64,000 bases of DNA from Periplaneta americana (taxonomy: Eukaryota > Arthropoda > Insecta > Blattodea > Blattidae), in NCBI RefSeq assembly GCF_040183065.1, contig NC_091125.1:129549121-129613120 (forward strand). The letters run 5' to 3'. Positions 43,706 to 55,254 of this stretch are shown one piece after another. The notes below the pieces were generated by a model. It was given only the letters and a program-made list of their open reading frames with translations, searched no databases and had not been told where the DNA came from. Every line of letters begins with the position of its first letter. Positions within the stretch are counted from its first letter, which is position 1. A program made the position numbers and the translations under genes.

Positions 43706-43886
43706 TATTGGGTTATTTTACGACGCTGTATCAACATCTAGGTTATTTAGCATCTGAATGAAATGAAGGTGATAATGCCGATGAAATGAGTTCGGGGTCC
43801 AGCACCGAAAGTTACCAAGCATTTGCTCGTATTGGGTTGAGGGAAAATCCCGGAAAAAACCTCAACCGGATAACTTGCCCCGACCG

Positions 43887-43889
<3 letters not shown>
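43705..43889 (-). mobile_element. SINE family 2, 3' part
   Basis: Reads on the minus strand GTTATCCGGTTGAGG, AACTTTCGGTGCTGG, TACAGCGTCGTAAAATAACC. The tRNA head is replaced by a TTA microsatellite at the break. Confidence 0.8.
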
Positions 43890-43944
<55 letters not shown>

Positions 43945-43966
43945 CATCATCATCATCATCATCATC
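43890..43966. repeat. (TTA)n then (TCA)n
   Basis: Compound trinucleotide run between a SINE and a LINE scrap. Confidence 0.9.
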
Positions 43967-44250
43967 GTAGCTGTGTTTGAAAGAGTAGATGAAGAAAGAA
44001 TGATTCTGAAACAGATCAGGAAGAGAAAAACGAATTGGTTGGATCACTGGCTGAGAAGAAACTGCCTCCTGAAGGTTGCACTGGAAGGAATGGTGAACGG
44101 GAGAAGAGTTGGGGGCAGAAAAAGATATCAAATGATAGACAACATTAAGATATAGGCTATGGATCATATGCGGAGACTAAGAGGAAGGCAGAAAATAGAA
44201 AGATTGAAGAATGTTGGGTTTGCAGAGAAAGACCTGTCCAGGGGTATAAC
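43967..44250 (+). mobile_element. LINE family 1 3' fragment
   Basis: The plus strand reads VFERVDEERMILKQIRKRKT, then RRNCLLKVALEGMVNGRRVG and RKRYQMIDNIK, then the noncoding 3' end GGATCATATGCGGAGACTAA. 5' truncated. Confidence 0.8.
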
Positions 44251-44272
44251 ACTTATTAGTATTTAGTATTAG

Positions 44273-45300
44273 TATTTATTTATTTAACCTGGTAGAGATA
44301 AGGCCGTCAGGCCTTCTCTGCCCCTCAACCAGGGGATTACAACTATAATATGAACAATAAAATTACAATTAACATTAAATTTACAATTACAATTACAATA
44401 AAAATTAAAGTACGACAAGATTACCTGATTAATGAAAGCTAGACATTTTATCATAGAAGTTAAGAACAAAGAATATTTTTTTTTTATTTACTGAATTACA
44501 AATTAAACCTCCAATAACAAAAATCTATAGTAATGAAATTACCGGATATTGAAATATTTTGTGATAGATTAACAGAACTATTTACAAGAAACCATGTCTG
44601 AACGAGTCTAAATTACTGGCCAAGTGCCTAGTAAGTTTGCGTTTGAATTCAATTTTATTTCGACAGTCCCTGATGCTAGCAGGTAACGAATTCCAGAGTC
44701 TTGGCAGGGCTATTGTGAAAGAGGATGAGTATGAGGAGGTGCGATGGGATGGTATTGTTAGTATTGTTTCATGGCGAGAGCGTGTGTTCAGATTGTGGTG
44801 GGAGGAAAGATTCTTTTCGTATCTAGTTTAAGCCAACCTATTGTTTCCAAGGTTGGGTAATATGATCATATTTACGAACATTGCTTACAAAACGTACACA
44901 CAAGTTATGATCACGTTGAAGTTTCGTTTTGTTGTCGCTGGAAAGGTCAGTCAGTAAAATGTCAGCATAGTCAAAATAGGGAAATACAAGCGTCTGCACA
45001 AGGGACTTTTTTAAGCAAGAGGGAAGATGAACATTTATCCTTTTTAGCACATGGATAATAGAATATACTTTTCTGCAAGTTTCTGTGATTTGCATGTCCC
45101 AGTTGAGATTGTTATCCATGTGAATGCCAAGATTTTTTACCGAAGAACTGAAAGGCATATGCACTGTACTTACTTTAACGGGGGAAATGTCGAGGTGTTT
45201 TACAGCGTCGGTTTGCCGTTTGTTTCCTAATATAATTGCTTGTGTCCTTCCAGGATTGATATTAAGATGGAATTTCTTTGTGTATGTATTGTATACATGT
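44273..45300 (-). mobile_element. LINE family 4 copy B, 3' half
   Basis: The minus strand holds a 3' end matching 8.9 kb (CAGGTTAAATAAATAAATAC side, then GGCAGAGAAGGCCTGACGG) and an open frame that begins TKKFHLNINPGRTQAIILGN then SVKNLGIHMDNNLNWDMQI and SCLKKSLVQTLVFPYFDYAD. The frame breaks after KYDHIT, where copy A continues. It ends about 510 bp upstream of the plus-strand beta-subunit ATG. Confidence 0.85.
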
Positions 45301-45394
45301 ATTATCATCATAATGAAGAGAGCCAATTCAACTGGTGATATTTTGGAATGGCCTGTTCTAAATTTGAAAGCTGTCGTTTCCCTCACGCTTATCA

Positions 45395-45812
45395 GCTTAT
45401 CGACGCTGCGACAGCGCGTGGGCTGTGTCGCGGACCGGACTGCTAAAGGTCAGGAGTCGCTCGATGGTTTGTAGGAAAATATGGGGTCACGGCCGTTTCC
45501 ATGGCAATCCATTTCCCGGCACCGAGATCGGGATGGGCTTGTACGAATGTACGCATTCGCGAACTTCGAAGCCTTCGCGACCGAGTTGGGCGGATGCTCG
45601 ACAGATGGCAGCGCCGTCTCCTCAAGCGAACGGCAGAGATCGATCGGGTAGGGAAACTCGCGCATCCTCCTGGATAAAAGCGCCGGTCTCCAGAGGCTCG
45701 CCGGCCAGTCCTGGAGTTAGAATATCCCGACGAATCTGCAACGTACCGGCCCTCTTTGCACCTGCGTGAGCCCACCGAGAGGGACCCCGTTTCTACTTGA
45801 AGGAGTGCAACC
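45395..45812 (+). promoter_or_regulatory. CpG-rich promoter and 5' UTR of the plus-strand beta gene
   Basis: GC/CpG-rich island directly upstream of the exon. GATAAAAG (45673-45680) is a TATA-like box, and CCAGTC (45705-45710) about 30 bp downstream resembles the arthropod initiator (consensus TCAGTY), which would put the start near 45707. This is a motif reading, not a mapped start. Confidence 0.5.
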
Positions 45813-45939
45813 ATGGCAGAGAAGAAGGCCGAGCAGTACTACACCCCCCCACCGAAACTGGGAAAATGGGAAGGATTCAGAATATTTCTGTGGAATTCCG
45901 AAACTCATCAATTTTTGGGACGTACCGGTGCCAGTTGGG
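45813..45939 (+). CDS. nrv: Na+/K+-ATPase beta subunit (nervana-type), first coding exon
   Basis: Encodes the cytoplasmic N-terminus of a sodium-pump beta subunit. From ATG 45813 (context ACCATGG; an in-frame TGA at 45798-45800 fixes the start) there are 42 codons plus one base: charged MAEKKAEQYYTPPPK, then the family block LGKWEGFRIFLWNSE and FLGRTGASW. It ends at TGG G|GTAAG, phase 1. The single transmembrane helix and glycosylated extracellular domain normally follow in later exons and are not visible in the next 18 kb, so intron 1 is long. It is a paralogue of the minus-strand exon at 17.1 kb: the same motif order and splice phase, different N-terminal tail. The family call is strong. 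The N-terminus looks more like the insect beta-2 (nrv2) form, but this is from general recollection. Confidence 0.93.
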
Positions 45940-45945
45940 GTAAGC
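45939..45945 (+). promoter_or_regulatory. Splice donor of the plus-strand beta exon
   Basis: G|GTAAGC, phase 1, same codon as in the minus-strand paralogue. Confidence 0.85.
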
Positions 45946-47247
45946 AGATCATTTTTCATCTAATTTTCACCCCTACCCACCCCTCTGCCATCCCAACTGC
46001 CCCCTTTTTATTAATAGTTTTATAATCGATTGTAGCATCCCTTTAACACGTCATGCAAAGCTTATAAGATGTTGGATTAATAGTTTTCAGTGCTTTTACA
46101 CAATTTATTCTGAAAATCAGTATCTTGTATATTAAAAGCATCCAACTAAGTACTTCGCTTAGAATGACATTTAAAACGTTCTGTTAATTTTGTAATAACA
46201 AATTAACAACCATATGAAAACTTGCTTTACAAAATAATAAGAGCGGTGCAGAATATTTAACCAATATAAATTATTGTTTTATTTTTAGATTCCGGTTATT
46301 TTATTAATTGTTATTATCTACTGCACTTTTTATAGTATTAAGGACTCTATGTTATCGGTTTTTAAGCTACTTTGAACCTGCATTATGTGAGGCATCAATA
46401 AGCTATTTAAGTGAAATCGAGACGATTGTTTAGTTGGTGTCTTTTAAATTTTTATGATCCTTACAGTTGTTGCGTAAGCAGTAAGGAAGGATCGAAATAT
46501 TTTATATATCAGTGCTCCGATATTTGCACAATTAAACTTTGCATTTTTATTTATTGTCATAATTTTAATATCTTTATTCATACGCAATTTTGAATTTTTT
46601 CACAAAAATTTTCAGTTTCTAGACAACGCCTTTACTCCATTACCGAAACTAACAGCTATACATTGAGAATTTCCATATAAAATCAATATCTTCTAGATTA
46701 AATCCGTTAATAGATTAGATTAAAAACAGAAATATTTGCGCTAGAGCTCAAAATGCTGCAATAGGAATAGAGATGGGCGAATAGCATCTATAGAAGAGGA
46801 AGAGGGTGATGGGAGGTAGGCGAGACGGAGAGTGAACATAATTTTTTTTATATGTTACCAAGGCAACAAGACAACTGCAAGAAAGAAGAAAATCAAGCGA
46901 GTCTGGCCAGCCCGACTAATCCTCTTTCATGAAGAAGTTGTTTTGAATCCCATTACCGTGAATGTGAAGGGTTGGTTGGGGGTAGTCCTTAAATAGGTCA
47001 ACCTCACAGCGGATTGATCGCATCATAACTCTCTGACGTCACGCCCGAACATGAACTCGCAATGTGTAATTGCATGCATGGATATGCCTTGCAATCATTT
47101 TTATCATCTCCACTCAGTGATTGTAAAGGTCGTGTTTACAATTAATTGAAAGAGGGTTGGTGGAACACGCCATTATTTCATCCTCTGCACCGACTCCCAT
47201 AATCCAGTCTCATTATGCAGGAATCACTTGAGAAATTGTTCCTACAA
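45946..47247 (+). other. Intron 1 of the plus-strand beta gene, proximal part
   Basis: AT-rich sequence without recognisable exons. A TGACGTCA (CRE-type) octamer lies near 47035. Confidence 0.5.
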
Positions 47248-47258
47248 ACGTTATTATT

Positions 47259-47310
<52 letters not shown>
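47248..47310. repeat. (ATT)n microsatellite
   Basis: Trinucleotide run. Confidence 0.9.
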
Positions 47311-47313
<3 letters not shown>

Positions 47314-47820
47314 TGCACAAAATATAAGCAGAGAAGTACGCATTTTCATGCCGAAAAATCCGATTTTGTTTTTTTTTAACATCCTGATACCGTAAAGAAA
47401 TGGTTTCTGTATCACCTTTTGTCTCTCTGTATAAAGAGCTCCCTTAAACTATAGTACTTGAGAATCTTATTCATATGCAGTATCTGCGAGCATCTCACAC
47501 CGGAAATGAGGCAAGCCCTACATGATATTTAAATATTTTAAATAAAAAAAAGTGATCTTGGTGATGTTACTAAATTGTAGTATTTAAGGATACGTTTCAT
47601 ATTCAATATTTGCGAATAACTCCCATCTGAAATGATGTACATGAAATTTAAATATTCTTAATAAAAGAAAAAGGTGGTGCTCGGTGGTGTTACTAAACTG
47701 TAGTATTTAAGGATATTTTTCATATTCAGTAACTGCGAATAACTCCCACCCGAAATTATATACATGAAATTTAAATATCCTTAATAAAAAGGTGATCTCG
47801 GTGGTGTTACTAAATTGTAG

Positions 47821-48377
47821 TCCCTCTGTTCCAAAATATGGTATAGAAAGATGTCATTAATTCTGTTAAAATATGGTATACATTTGTTAAAGTTCTCAGT
47901 AATATAATGTAACTTTAATACATTTTTTAGATACTTATTTGGACGATAAATTAATATAAGAAAAACATAAAAAAATTAGGTACATTTCATTCTGTGTGAT
48001 GCCAAATTAATAAAAGAAAAAAAAAAACAAAAATTATTTTGAGAGAGGCAAATTAACATAAAAACTGCAATAAATTATAATCCGTTTTTGTACGACTGTT
48101 GAGCCTTAGATTTTCTATTCAAAACTGACTGGGTTGGTGTTACGTTTTGTGCAACAGGAAAATCACAGCAGGTGCCCATTTGATTTCTGTTCATAATAAA
48201 CTATTTCAACATTATAGTTTTATCCACTACAAAAGATTAGAAACATTCACAACTGCACTGTCTGATAGTCCCTTCACTACTGAACAGAATACCACACCGC
48301 GAAACATTTCGTACGCGCATGCGCAATAATCAAACTTGTTTTGTTTGTTACTATACCATATTTTGGAACGGAGGGAA
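47821..48377. mobile_element. MITE inserted in the satellite
   Basis: Inverted ends TCCCTCTGTTCCAAAATATG and CATATTTTGGAACGGAGGGA interrupt a satellite unit at ...TTGTAG / TAGTATTTAAGG. TAG lies on both sides (47818-47820 and 48378-48380), so the duplication is TA or TAG. The TCCCTC-type terminus recalls Tc1/mariner-group MITEs of the Stowaway kind. 557 bp, non-coding. Confidence 0.8.
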
Positions 48378-49325
48378 TAGTATTTAAGGATATTTTTCAT
48401 ATTTAGTAACTGCGAATAACTCCCACCCGAAGTGATAGTCTATACATGAAATTTAAATATTCTTAATAAAAAAGTGGTACTACTGTAGGTGGTGTTACTG
48501 AAACTATAGTATTTAAGGATATTTTTCATATTTAGTATTTGCGAATAACTCCCACCCGAAATTATATACATGAAATTTAAATAGCCTAGTCTTAATAAAG
48601 TAAGGTAGTATTCGGTGGTGTTACGTAAACTATAGTATTTAAGGATATTTTTCATATTCAGTATTTGCGACCCGAAATTATATACACGAAATTTAAATAT
48701 TCTTAATAAAGTAAGGTGGTGCTCGTTTATATTACGAAACTATAGTATTTAAGGATATTTTCCATATTCAGTATTTGCGACCCGAAATTATATACACGAA
48801 ATTTAAATATTCTTAATAAAGTAAGGTGGTACTCGGTGGTGTTACGAAACTATAGTATTTAAGGACATTTTTCATATTCAGTATTTGCGACCCGAAACTA
48901 TATACACGAAAATTAAATATTCTTAATAAAGTAAGTTGGTGCTCGGTGGTTTTACAAAACTGTCGTATTTAAGGATATTTTTCATATTCAATATTTGCGA
49001 CCCGAAATTATATACACGAAATTTAAATATTCTTAATAAAGTAAGGTGGTGATCGGTGGATATTTTTCATATTCAGTATTTGCGACCCGAAATTATATAC
49101 ACGAAATTTAAATATTCTTAATAAAATAAGGTGGTGCTCGGTGGTGTTACAAAACTGTAGTATTTAAGGATATTTTTCATATTCAGTATTTGCGACCCGA
49201 AATTATATACACGAAATTTAAATATTCTTAATAAAGTAAGGTGGTGGTCGGTGGATATTTTTCATATTCAGTATTTGCGACCCGAAATTATATACACGAA
49301 ATTTAAATATTCTTAATAAAATAAG

Positions 49326-50385
49326 GTGGTGCTCGGTGCTGTTACAAAACTGTGGTATTTAAGGATATTTTTCATATTCAGTATTTGCGACCCGAAATTA
49401 TATACACGAAATTTAAATATTCTTAATAAAGTAAGGTGGTGGTCGGTGGATATTTTTCATATTCAGTATTTGCGACCCGAAATTATATACACGAAATTTA
49501 AATATTCTTAATAAAATAAGGTGGTGCTCGGTGGTGTTACAAAACTGTAGTATTTAAGGATATTTTTCATATTCAGTATTTGCGACCCGAAATTATATAC
49601 ACGAAATTTAAATATTCTTAATAAAGTAAGGTGGTGGTCGGTGATGTTACAAAACTGTAGTATTTAAGGATATTTTTCACATTCAGTATTTGCGACCCGA
49701 AATTATATACACGAAATTTGAATATTCTTAATAAAGTAAGGTGGTGCTCGGTGGTATTACGAAACTACTGTATAGTATTTCAGGCTATTTTTCATATTCA
49801 GTATTTGCGACCCGAAATTATATACGCGAAATTTAAATATTCTTAATAAACTGAGGTGGTGCTCGGTGCTGTTACAAAACTGTGGTATTTAAGGATATTT
49901 TTCATATTCAGTATTTGCGACCCGAAATTATATACACGAAATTTAAATATTCTTAATAAAGTAAGGTGGTGGTCGGTGGATATTTTTCATATTCAGTATT
50001 TGCGACCCGAAATTATATACACGAAATTTAAATATTCTTAATAAAATAAGGTGGTGCTCGGTGGTGTTACAAAACTGTAGTATTTAAGGATATTTTTCAT
50101 ATTCAGTATTTGCGACCCGAAATTATATACACGAAATTTAAATATTCTTAATAAAGTAAGGTGGTGGTCGGTGGTGTTACAAAACTGTAGTATTTAAGGA
50201 TATTTTTCACATTCAGTATTTGCGACCCGAAATTATATACACGAAATTTAAATATTCTTAATAAAGTAAGGTGGTGCTCGGTGGTATTACGAAACTACTG
50301 TATAGTATTTCAGGCTATTTTTCATATTCAGTATTTGCGACCCGAAATTATATACACGAAATTTAAATATTCTTAATAAAGTAAG
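49326..50385. repeat. 530-bp higher-order repeat, two copies
   Basis: The stretch from 49326 repeats at 49856 with near identity, including a shared 61-codon frame. Each copy holds five monomers in the order full, short (about 87 bp), full, full, and a variant with ACTACTGTATAGTATTTCAG. Confidence 0.85.
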
Positions 50386-51295
50386 GTGGTGCACGGTGGT
50401 GTTACGAAACTACTGCATAGTATTTAAGGATATTTTTCATATTCAGTATTTGCGAGCCGAAATTATATACATGAAATTTAAATATTCTTAATAAAGTAAG
50501 GTGGTTCTCGGTGGTGTTACGAAACTACTCTATAGTATTTAAGGATATTTTTCATATTCAGTATTTGCGACCCGAAATTATATACACGAAATTTAAATAT
50601 TCTTAATAAAGTAAGGTGGTACTCAATGGTGTTACGAAACTATAGTATTTAAGGATATTTTTCATATTCAGTATTTGCGACCCGAAATTATATACACGAA
50701 ATTTAAATATTCTTAATAAAGTAAAGCGGTGCTCGGTTGTGTTACGAAACTATAGTATTTAAGGATATTTTTCATATTCAGTATTTGCGATCCGAAATGA
50801 TATACACGAAATGTAAATATTCTTAATAAAAAAAATTGTGGTACTTGATGGTGTTACTAAACTGTAGTATTTTTAAGGATGTCTTTCATATTCAGTAACT
50901 GCAAATAACTCCCACTCGAAATGTCATAGTCTACATTAAATTTTAAATTCTTAATAAGAAATTGTGGTACTTGATGGTGTTACTAAACTGTAGTATTAAG
51001 GATCCTTTTCATATTCAATAACTGCGAATAACTCCTATCCAAAATGATATACATGAAATTTAAATATTTTAATAAAAAAGTGGTACTCGGTGGTATTACG
51101 ACACTATAGTATTTTAGAATGTTATCCACATTCAGTATCTGCGAGTAGCTCTCTTCTGAAATGATGCACATGAAATTTAAAATTCTTAATAAAAAAGTGG
51201 TACTCGTTCGTGTTATTAAACTGTATTATTTAAGAATATTTTTCATATTCAGTAACTGCGAATAACTCCCACCCAAAATGATGTACATCTAATTC

Positions 51296-51510
51296 TCGAT
51301 AAATAAAATGCGATCCTCGGTGGCGTTACGACTACCATGCTGACTGCTAGTTCCGAGATTCGCGGTCTCAACCCGTCCGAAGACGATGCATTTGAAAGGG
51401 CGATAAAATGTTTACCGTAAACTGTGGATCCCGTGTCGTAGATTTGTGGCACATAAAATAGCCCTATCCCTGATAGAGGAAGTCGAGCAAGATTCGTCTC
51501 TATTTCTCAC
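51296..51510 (+). mobile_element. SINE at the edge of the satellite
   Basis: tRNA-like head (GCGTTACGACTACCATGCTG; ATTCGCGGTCTCAACCC as weak box B), then AGGGCGATAAAATG, CGTGTCGTAGATTTGTGGCA and CCCTATCCCTGATAGAGG. The 3' part looks like a distinct SINE family. Confidence 0.5.
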
Positions 51511-51708
51511 CCACGTTGAATTTCGACTTTGAAATAACCTTTGCAGCTGAAAGTGTCATTAAATAAAATATAACCTAAATAAAAATTAATTCATGTTTAT
51601 TAGACAAAACAACACAAATAACAATTCACTAAAAATTTCCTTCAATCATTAAATGGTGTAGACACTGTATTTCCAGAATTGTTCTCGTAAAAGTAATAAA
51701 TCATTTAC

Positions 51709-51957
51709 ATAATTGAAGGGTTCAGAACCATAATGGGCCAAGCGCCATTTACTAAAACCATAGAAAACAAGGGTTAAAATGAAGATATTACCATAATTCA
51801 ATGGAAACATATAACAAGTAATATAAAGTATACACATTAAGAATATATGATATATCAATCTTCATTAAACTATGGTATTTACTTAACTTTAACCCTTGCT
51901 ATCTCCGTTTTTAATAAATGGCGCTTGGCCCACTATGGCTCTGAACCCTTTAATTAT
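51709..51957. mobile_element. Foldback MITE, 249 bp (ATAATTGA family)
   Basis: Arms 51709-51785 and 51881-51957 are inverted copies (ATAATTGAAGGGTTCAGAAC, GGGCCAAGCGCCATTTA, CAAGGGTTAAA). Terminus shared with the MITE at 28.97 kb. Confidence 0.82.
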
Positions 51958-52184
51958 GCCTCCAGTCGAACACATCAGACTAAAAATTAGAGTTTAAAGT
52001 GGTCTGCACGGACCAATTCGTAAAATTAACGTAGTCCTTGCCGTTACGGAAATAGAGCAAAGAGAAGGGGGTATTTTTCTGTAAAAATTTTACTTTTCTG
52101 CACAAGTTTCAAGATTTACAGTAGAATTCCTTCCTCAACATTATAAGTCGAGCGACAATTTCAGGTCCTTAATGTGTTAATGAA

Positions 52185-52635
52185 CTAAGGAAGAGACTAG
52201 TGAATTGCTTTGTGTGGAGTGTGCCATTGTATGGGACAGAAACGTGGACATTACAACGAAGTGAAGAGAAGCGAATGGAAGCATTTGAAATGTGGATATG
52301 GCGAGGAATGGAACGTGTGAAATGGACAGACAGAATAAGAAATGAAGCTTTATTGGAAAGAGTGGGTGAAGAAAAAATGATGCTGAAACTTATTAGGGAG
52401 AGGAAAAGGAATTGATTGGGTCACTGGCTGAGAAGAAACTGCCTACTGAAGGATGCACTGGAAGGAATGGTGAACGGGAGAAGAATTTAGGATAGAAGAT
52501 GATATCAGATTATAGACGACATTAAGATATAGCCTATGGATCATATGAGGAAACAAAGAGAAAGGCAGAAAATAGGAAAGACTGGAGATGCAGTGAAAGA
52601 CTTGCCCTTGGGCAGAACACTAAATGAATCAAATG
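52185..52635 (+). mobile_element. LINE family 1, 451-bp 5'-truncated insertion
   Basis: Perfect 14-bp target duplication AATGTGTTAATGAA (52171-52184 and 52636-52649). Encodes VPLYGTETWTLQRSEEKRME, MERVKWTDRIRNEALLERVG, and the noncoding 3' end with GCAGTGAAAGACTTGCCC. Its tail is a short AAATGAATCAAATG, which merges into the duplication. Confidence 0.92.
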
Positions 52636-52817
52636 AATGTGTTAATGAATCCCTCCGTTTCACATTTAGTTGTAAAGACTACCTTCGTACTCGCTGGTTG
52701 ATAGCCATAAACTACTAGTATTTTTTTTTTTTGAAGGGCTTTCTTTCATTGTGCTGTTAAGTTATTGACAAGTAATGTAGTTAAATTGTTATTATAAACA
52801 ATACTACTTTTTACGTA

Positions 52818-53100
52818 GCCGCCCGAATGGATAGTTTAGTTGGTTAAGGACAAGAAGGTCCCGGGCTCAATGCCAGATGACGAGATTTTCCTCATTGCCA
52901 AAACTCTAGAACGACGCCGGGGTCCATTCGTTCTCCTGTCAAATTGAGTAGGCTACCGAGTCGTTGCCAATGGTAAAATACCGGTCGGTGAGTGGTACCG
53001 ACCAAACCATCTCATTCTAGTGCCGAAGAGCATGGAGTTATACCTCCACACTTCCATGCGCCCTCACGGCTTGTAGAAGTGATACATTTACCTTTACTGT
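52818..53100 (+). mobile_element. SINE family 3, unit 1 copy
   Basis: Head with TAGTTTAGTTGG and CCCGGGCTCAATGCC, then GATTTTCCTCATTGCCAAAA, AACCATCTCATTCTAGTGCC and TACCTCCACACTTCCATGCG. Confidence 0.8.
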
Positions 53101-53479
53101 TATTACCTTATCGAGTTTTGTAGACAGGAACATGATTTTGTACAATATTAACCTTCATGGAAATGACCAGAGATGAAGACTCTTTTTGTAAAAATTTTAC
53201 TTTTTTGTACAAGTCGCAAGATTTACGACCAAAATTCTTTCCTCAATATTCGATTCTGCACAATAATTCCAGGTCGTTAATATGTTAAGGAATCCATATG
53301 TTTTATATTCACTTGTAAATATCACTTTTGTAATAGCTGGCTGATATCCATGAAGTATTTTTCTGTTGGTGAACTGTTTTCTTTCATAGTAGACCTATTG
53401 TTTATTTGTTGGCATGTAATATGAAATATGACTAGATTCTTAACTATATGCATACAGTATATACAACCATCAATTTTCA

Positions 53480-53768
53480 GCCGTCCTGATAGATCATTTG
53501 GTAGAGCAACTGGCTAAAACTGGAAGATCCTGGGTTAAATCCCAAGTGGTGGCGAGACTTTTCTCGTTGTGATAACTTCTAGAATATAGCCAGGTCAGCC
53601 TCCTGTCATTTGGAGTATCGCTTTTTCCCAGGGGTAAAAATGTGGTCGGCATGTGATGCCAACCATACCATCTCTTTCTACTGCCGGGAAGCATGGAGCT
53701 CTACCTCCATGCCCCCATGCGTCTTCATAGTATGTAAAAGGGACACATACTGTATTCTTTTACTTTTA
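53480..53768 (+). mobile_element. SINE family 3, unit 2 copy
   Basis: Head GATAGATCATTTGGTAGAGC with box B-like TGGGTTAAATCCC, body AGTGGTGGCGAGACTTTTCT, ACCATACCATCTCTTTCTAC and CTACCTCCATGCCCCCATGC. Confidence 0.8.
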
Positions 53769-54009
53769 TTACCTGTTCATATTTCTTTCCATTTGGTTGA
53801 ATTTTGTAGATAGTAAAATGATTTTGTGTAAAATTAACCTTTACGAAAATAAGCAAAGATGAGGATATACGAGTGTCTCAAGAGGAATGTAAAATACTAT
53901 ATGCCTATATCCGAAGTCTAACGGTTGGGGAGAAATTAGGGGAGAAATTAGGGGAGAAATATTAGAACATCTTGTGGTTCCGTTTATAATACTTGAAGTT
54001 TTCTTTTTA

Positions 54010-54148
54010 CTTGGTTACTTAACGACGCTGTATCAACTAATAGGTTATTTAGCGTCGAGAGGATTGGTGATAGTGAGATGATATTTGGCGAGATGAGGCC
54101 GAGGATCCGCCGTAGATTACCTGACATTCACCTTACGGTTGGAGAAAA
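54010..54148 (-). mobile_element. SINE family 1, 3' part
   Basis: TACTTAACGACGCTGTATCA, GAGATGAGGCCGAGGATCCG and ACCTGACATTCACCTTACGG match the family 1 body in minus orientation. The tRNA head is missing. Confidence 0.8.
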
Positions 54149-54422
54149 CCCAACTACTTGACGTGTTATGCCAGATCTTTCGCACAACGCAGCATCTGAG
54201 CACCACAACACACAACTGAATACAGGTTCACTTGGCATTTAATCCGTGTATTCCTAGTGAATATGCAGACATGCTTTTTGTTTATGGATTGTGATGGCAC
54301 TGCATTAATTGCTGTTGAGGAAAACAGACATCTTCCCAATCTATTGTTTTCCCGTGTTTACCGGATGTTATCTGAAACTGGCAAGCTACCAACTGTTTCA
54401 CTTATCTTTGTAATAAATTACG

Positions 54423-55010
54423 TAAAATGTATTATTTTGTTTTATTGAGAAATTACTTGTCAATTAATTTATTGCGCACAATACACTTGACATTATTTCA
54501 ATCTGTAATTATGTATGGAATTATAGAATTGAGTAGCTTATTTAAAACCAGTTTTCATCCACTTTATTTATTACAAGAGAAAACAATTAAAATATGTCTT
54601 CATAAACCTATTGATTTTCCATCTCAAAAATTGCTTTTAGACTTTAAGGCTCTTAAAATAAGACAAATTTATTATACTGTTTAATAAAATTTATACATAA
54701 AAATCTAAATAGCTTTGAATTGTATTCTCATAGTTATGAAAAAAAAAAAGATATGGATTCTTTAAGATTGTTTGAACCAAAATGCAACGTTACTTCAGTA
54801 TTTAATCATTGTAGTAATTTAGGCCCAAGAATATATAACAAATTTATATTTAAATATCCTAATCTTGTCAATTCTAATAGTTCTAGTATTAAATTTAAAA
54901 AGTTATGTATGGATTTTATAAATAATGAAAAATTGTAAATTTAAATTTATATATTCTTATTGTGTAGTAGACATAAAACAAATTGTAGCCTATTATATAC
55001 TTAAAATCAG
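54423..55010 (+). pseudogene. LINE family 5-like C-terminus
   Basis: Two adjacent frames read INLLRTIHLTLFQSVIMYGI, FHPLYLLQEKTIKICLHKP, then HSYEKKKDMDSLRL and NLGPRIYNKFIFKYP, with a frameshift near 54.68 kb. The order matches the 15.4-kb LINE fragment and Jockey/CR1-type C-termini. Confidence 0.7.
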
Positions 55011-55254
55011 GAATAGAGTTGTACACAACCGGTTACGAAAAATAGAAATTATAATATTGCTATTGAACGCCAGTATGCAAAGCTCTCCCATCTCTCGGAG
55101 TGTCTCAGGGTCGGTTTATCGAATATTCGAGTTGTTTCTCATTCTTTGTGGGTGGACGGCAAAGGTAGACCTCATTGAGCCATGCAGGAGTTACAAGAGC
55201 CCTTGCAAGGACGCGTTTATCATCGCGTAGGCCTACCATTTAATTGATAATTCT
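55011..55254. other. No gene recognised
   Basis: Nothing identifiable. Confidence 0.4.

Larger units (their letters stand above)
47440..51295. repeat. Satellite array, monomer about 110 bp
   Basis: Monomer carries AGTATTTAAGGATATTTTTC, ATATTCAGTATTTGCGACCC, GAAATTATATACACGAAATT, AATATTCTTAATAAAGTAAG and GGTGGTGCTCGGTGGTGTTA. Flanking units (47.4-48.6 and 50.8-51.3 kb) are diverged. The centre is homogeneous and includes shortened 87-bp units missing the TGTTACAAAACTGTAGTA part. Frames within it are repeat artefacts. It lies within intron 1 of the beta gene. Confidence 0.92.
52045..53845. repeat. Tandem segmental duplication, about 1.1 kb apart
   Basis: Unit 1 (52.05-52.17 plus 52.64-53.16 kb) and unit 2 (53.18-53.84 kb) share, in order, TAAAAATTTTACTTTT, CAAGATTTAC, ATTCCTTCCTCAA-type sequence, TAGTTGTAAA-type sequence, the family 3 SINE, and TTGTAGACAGGAACATGATT against TTGTAGATAGTAAAATGATT. 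Unit 1 alone contains the LINE insertion at 52185. Confidence 0.75.

Noticed and set aside
45425-45814. 114- and 123-codon antiparallel frames upstream of the plus beta exon
   Set aside because: Both lie in the GC-rich promoter/5' UTR, have no motif, and are explained by composition.
47030-47045. CRE octamer TGACGTCA as a regulatory site (also near 62020 and 19060)
   Set aside because: An 8-bp motif occurs by chance at this window size; no supporting context.
49326-50041. Two identical 61-codon frames
   Set aside because: They are the same position of a satellite higher-order repeat, not duplicated genes.
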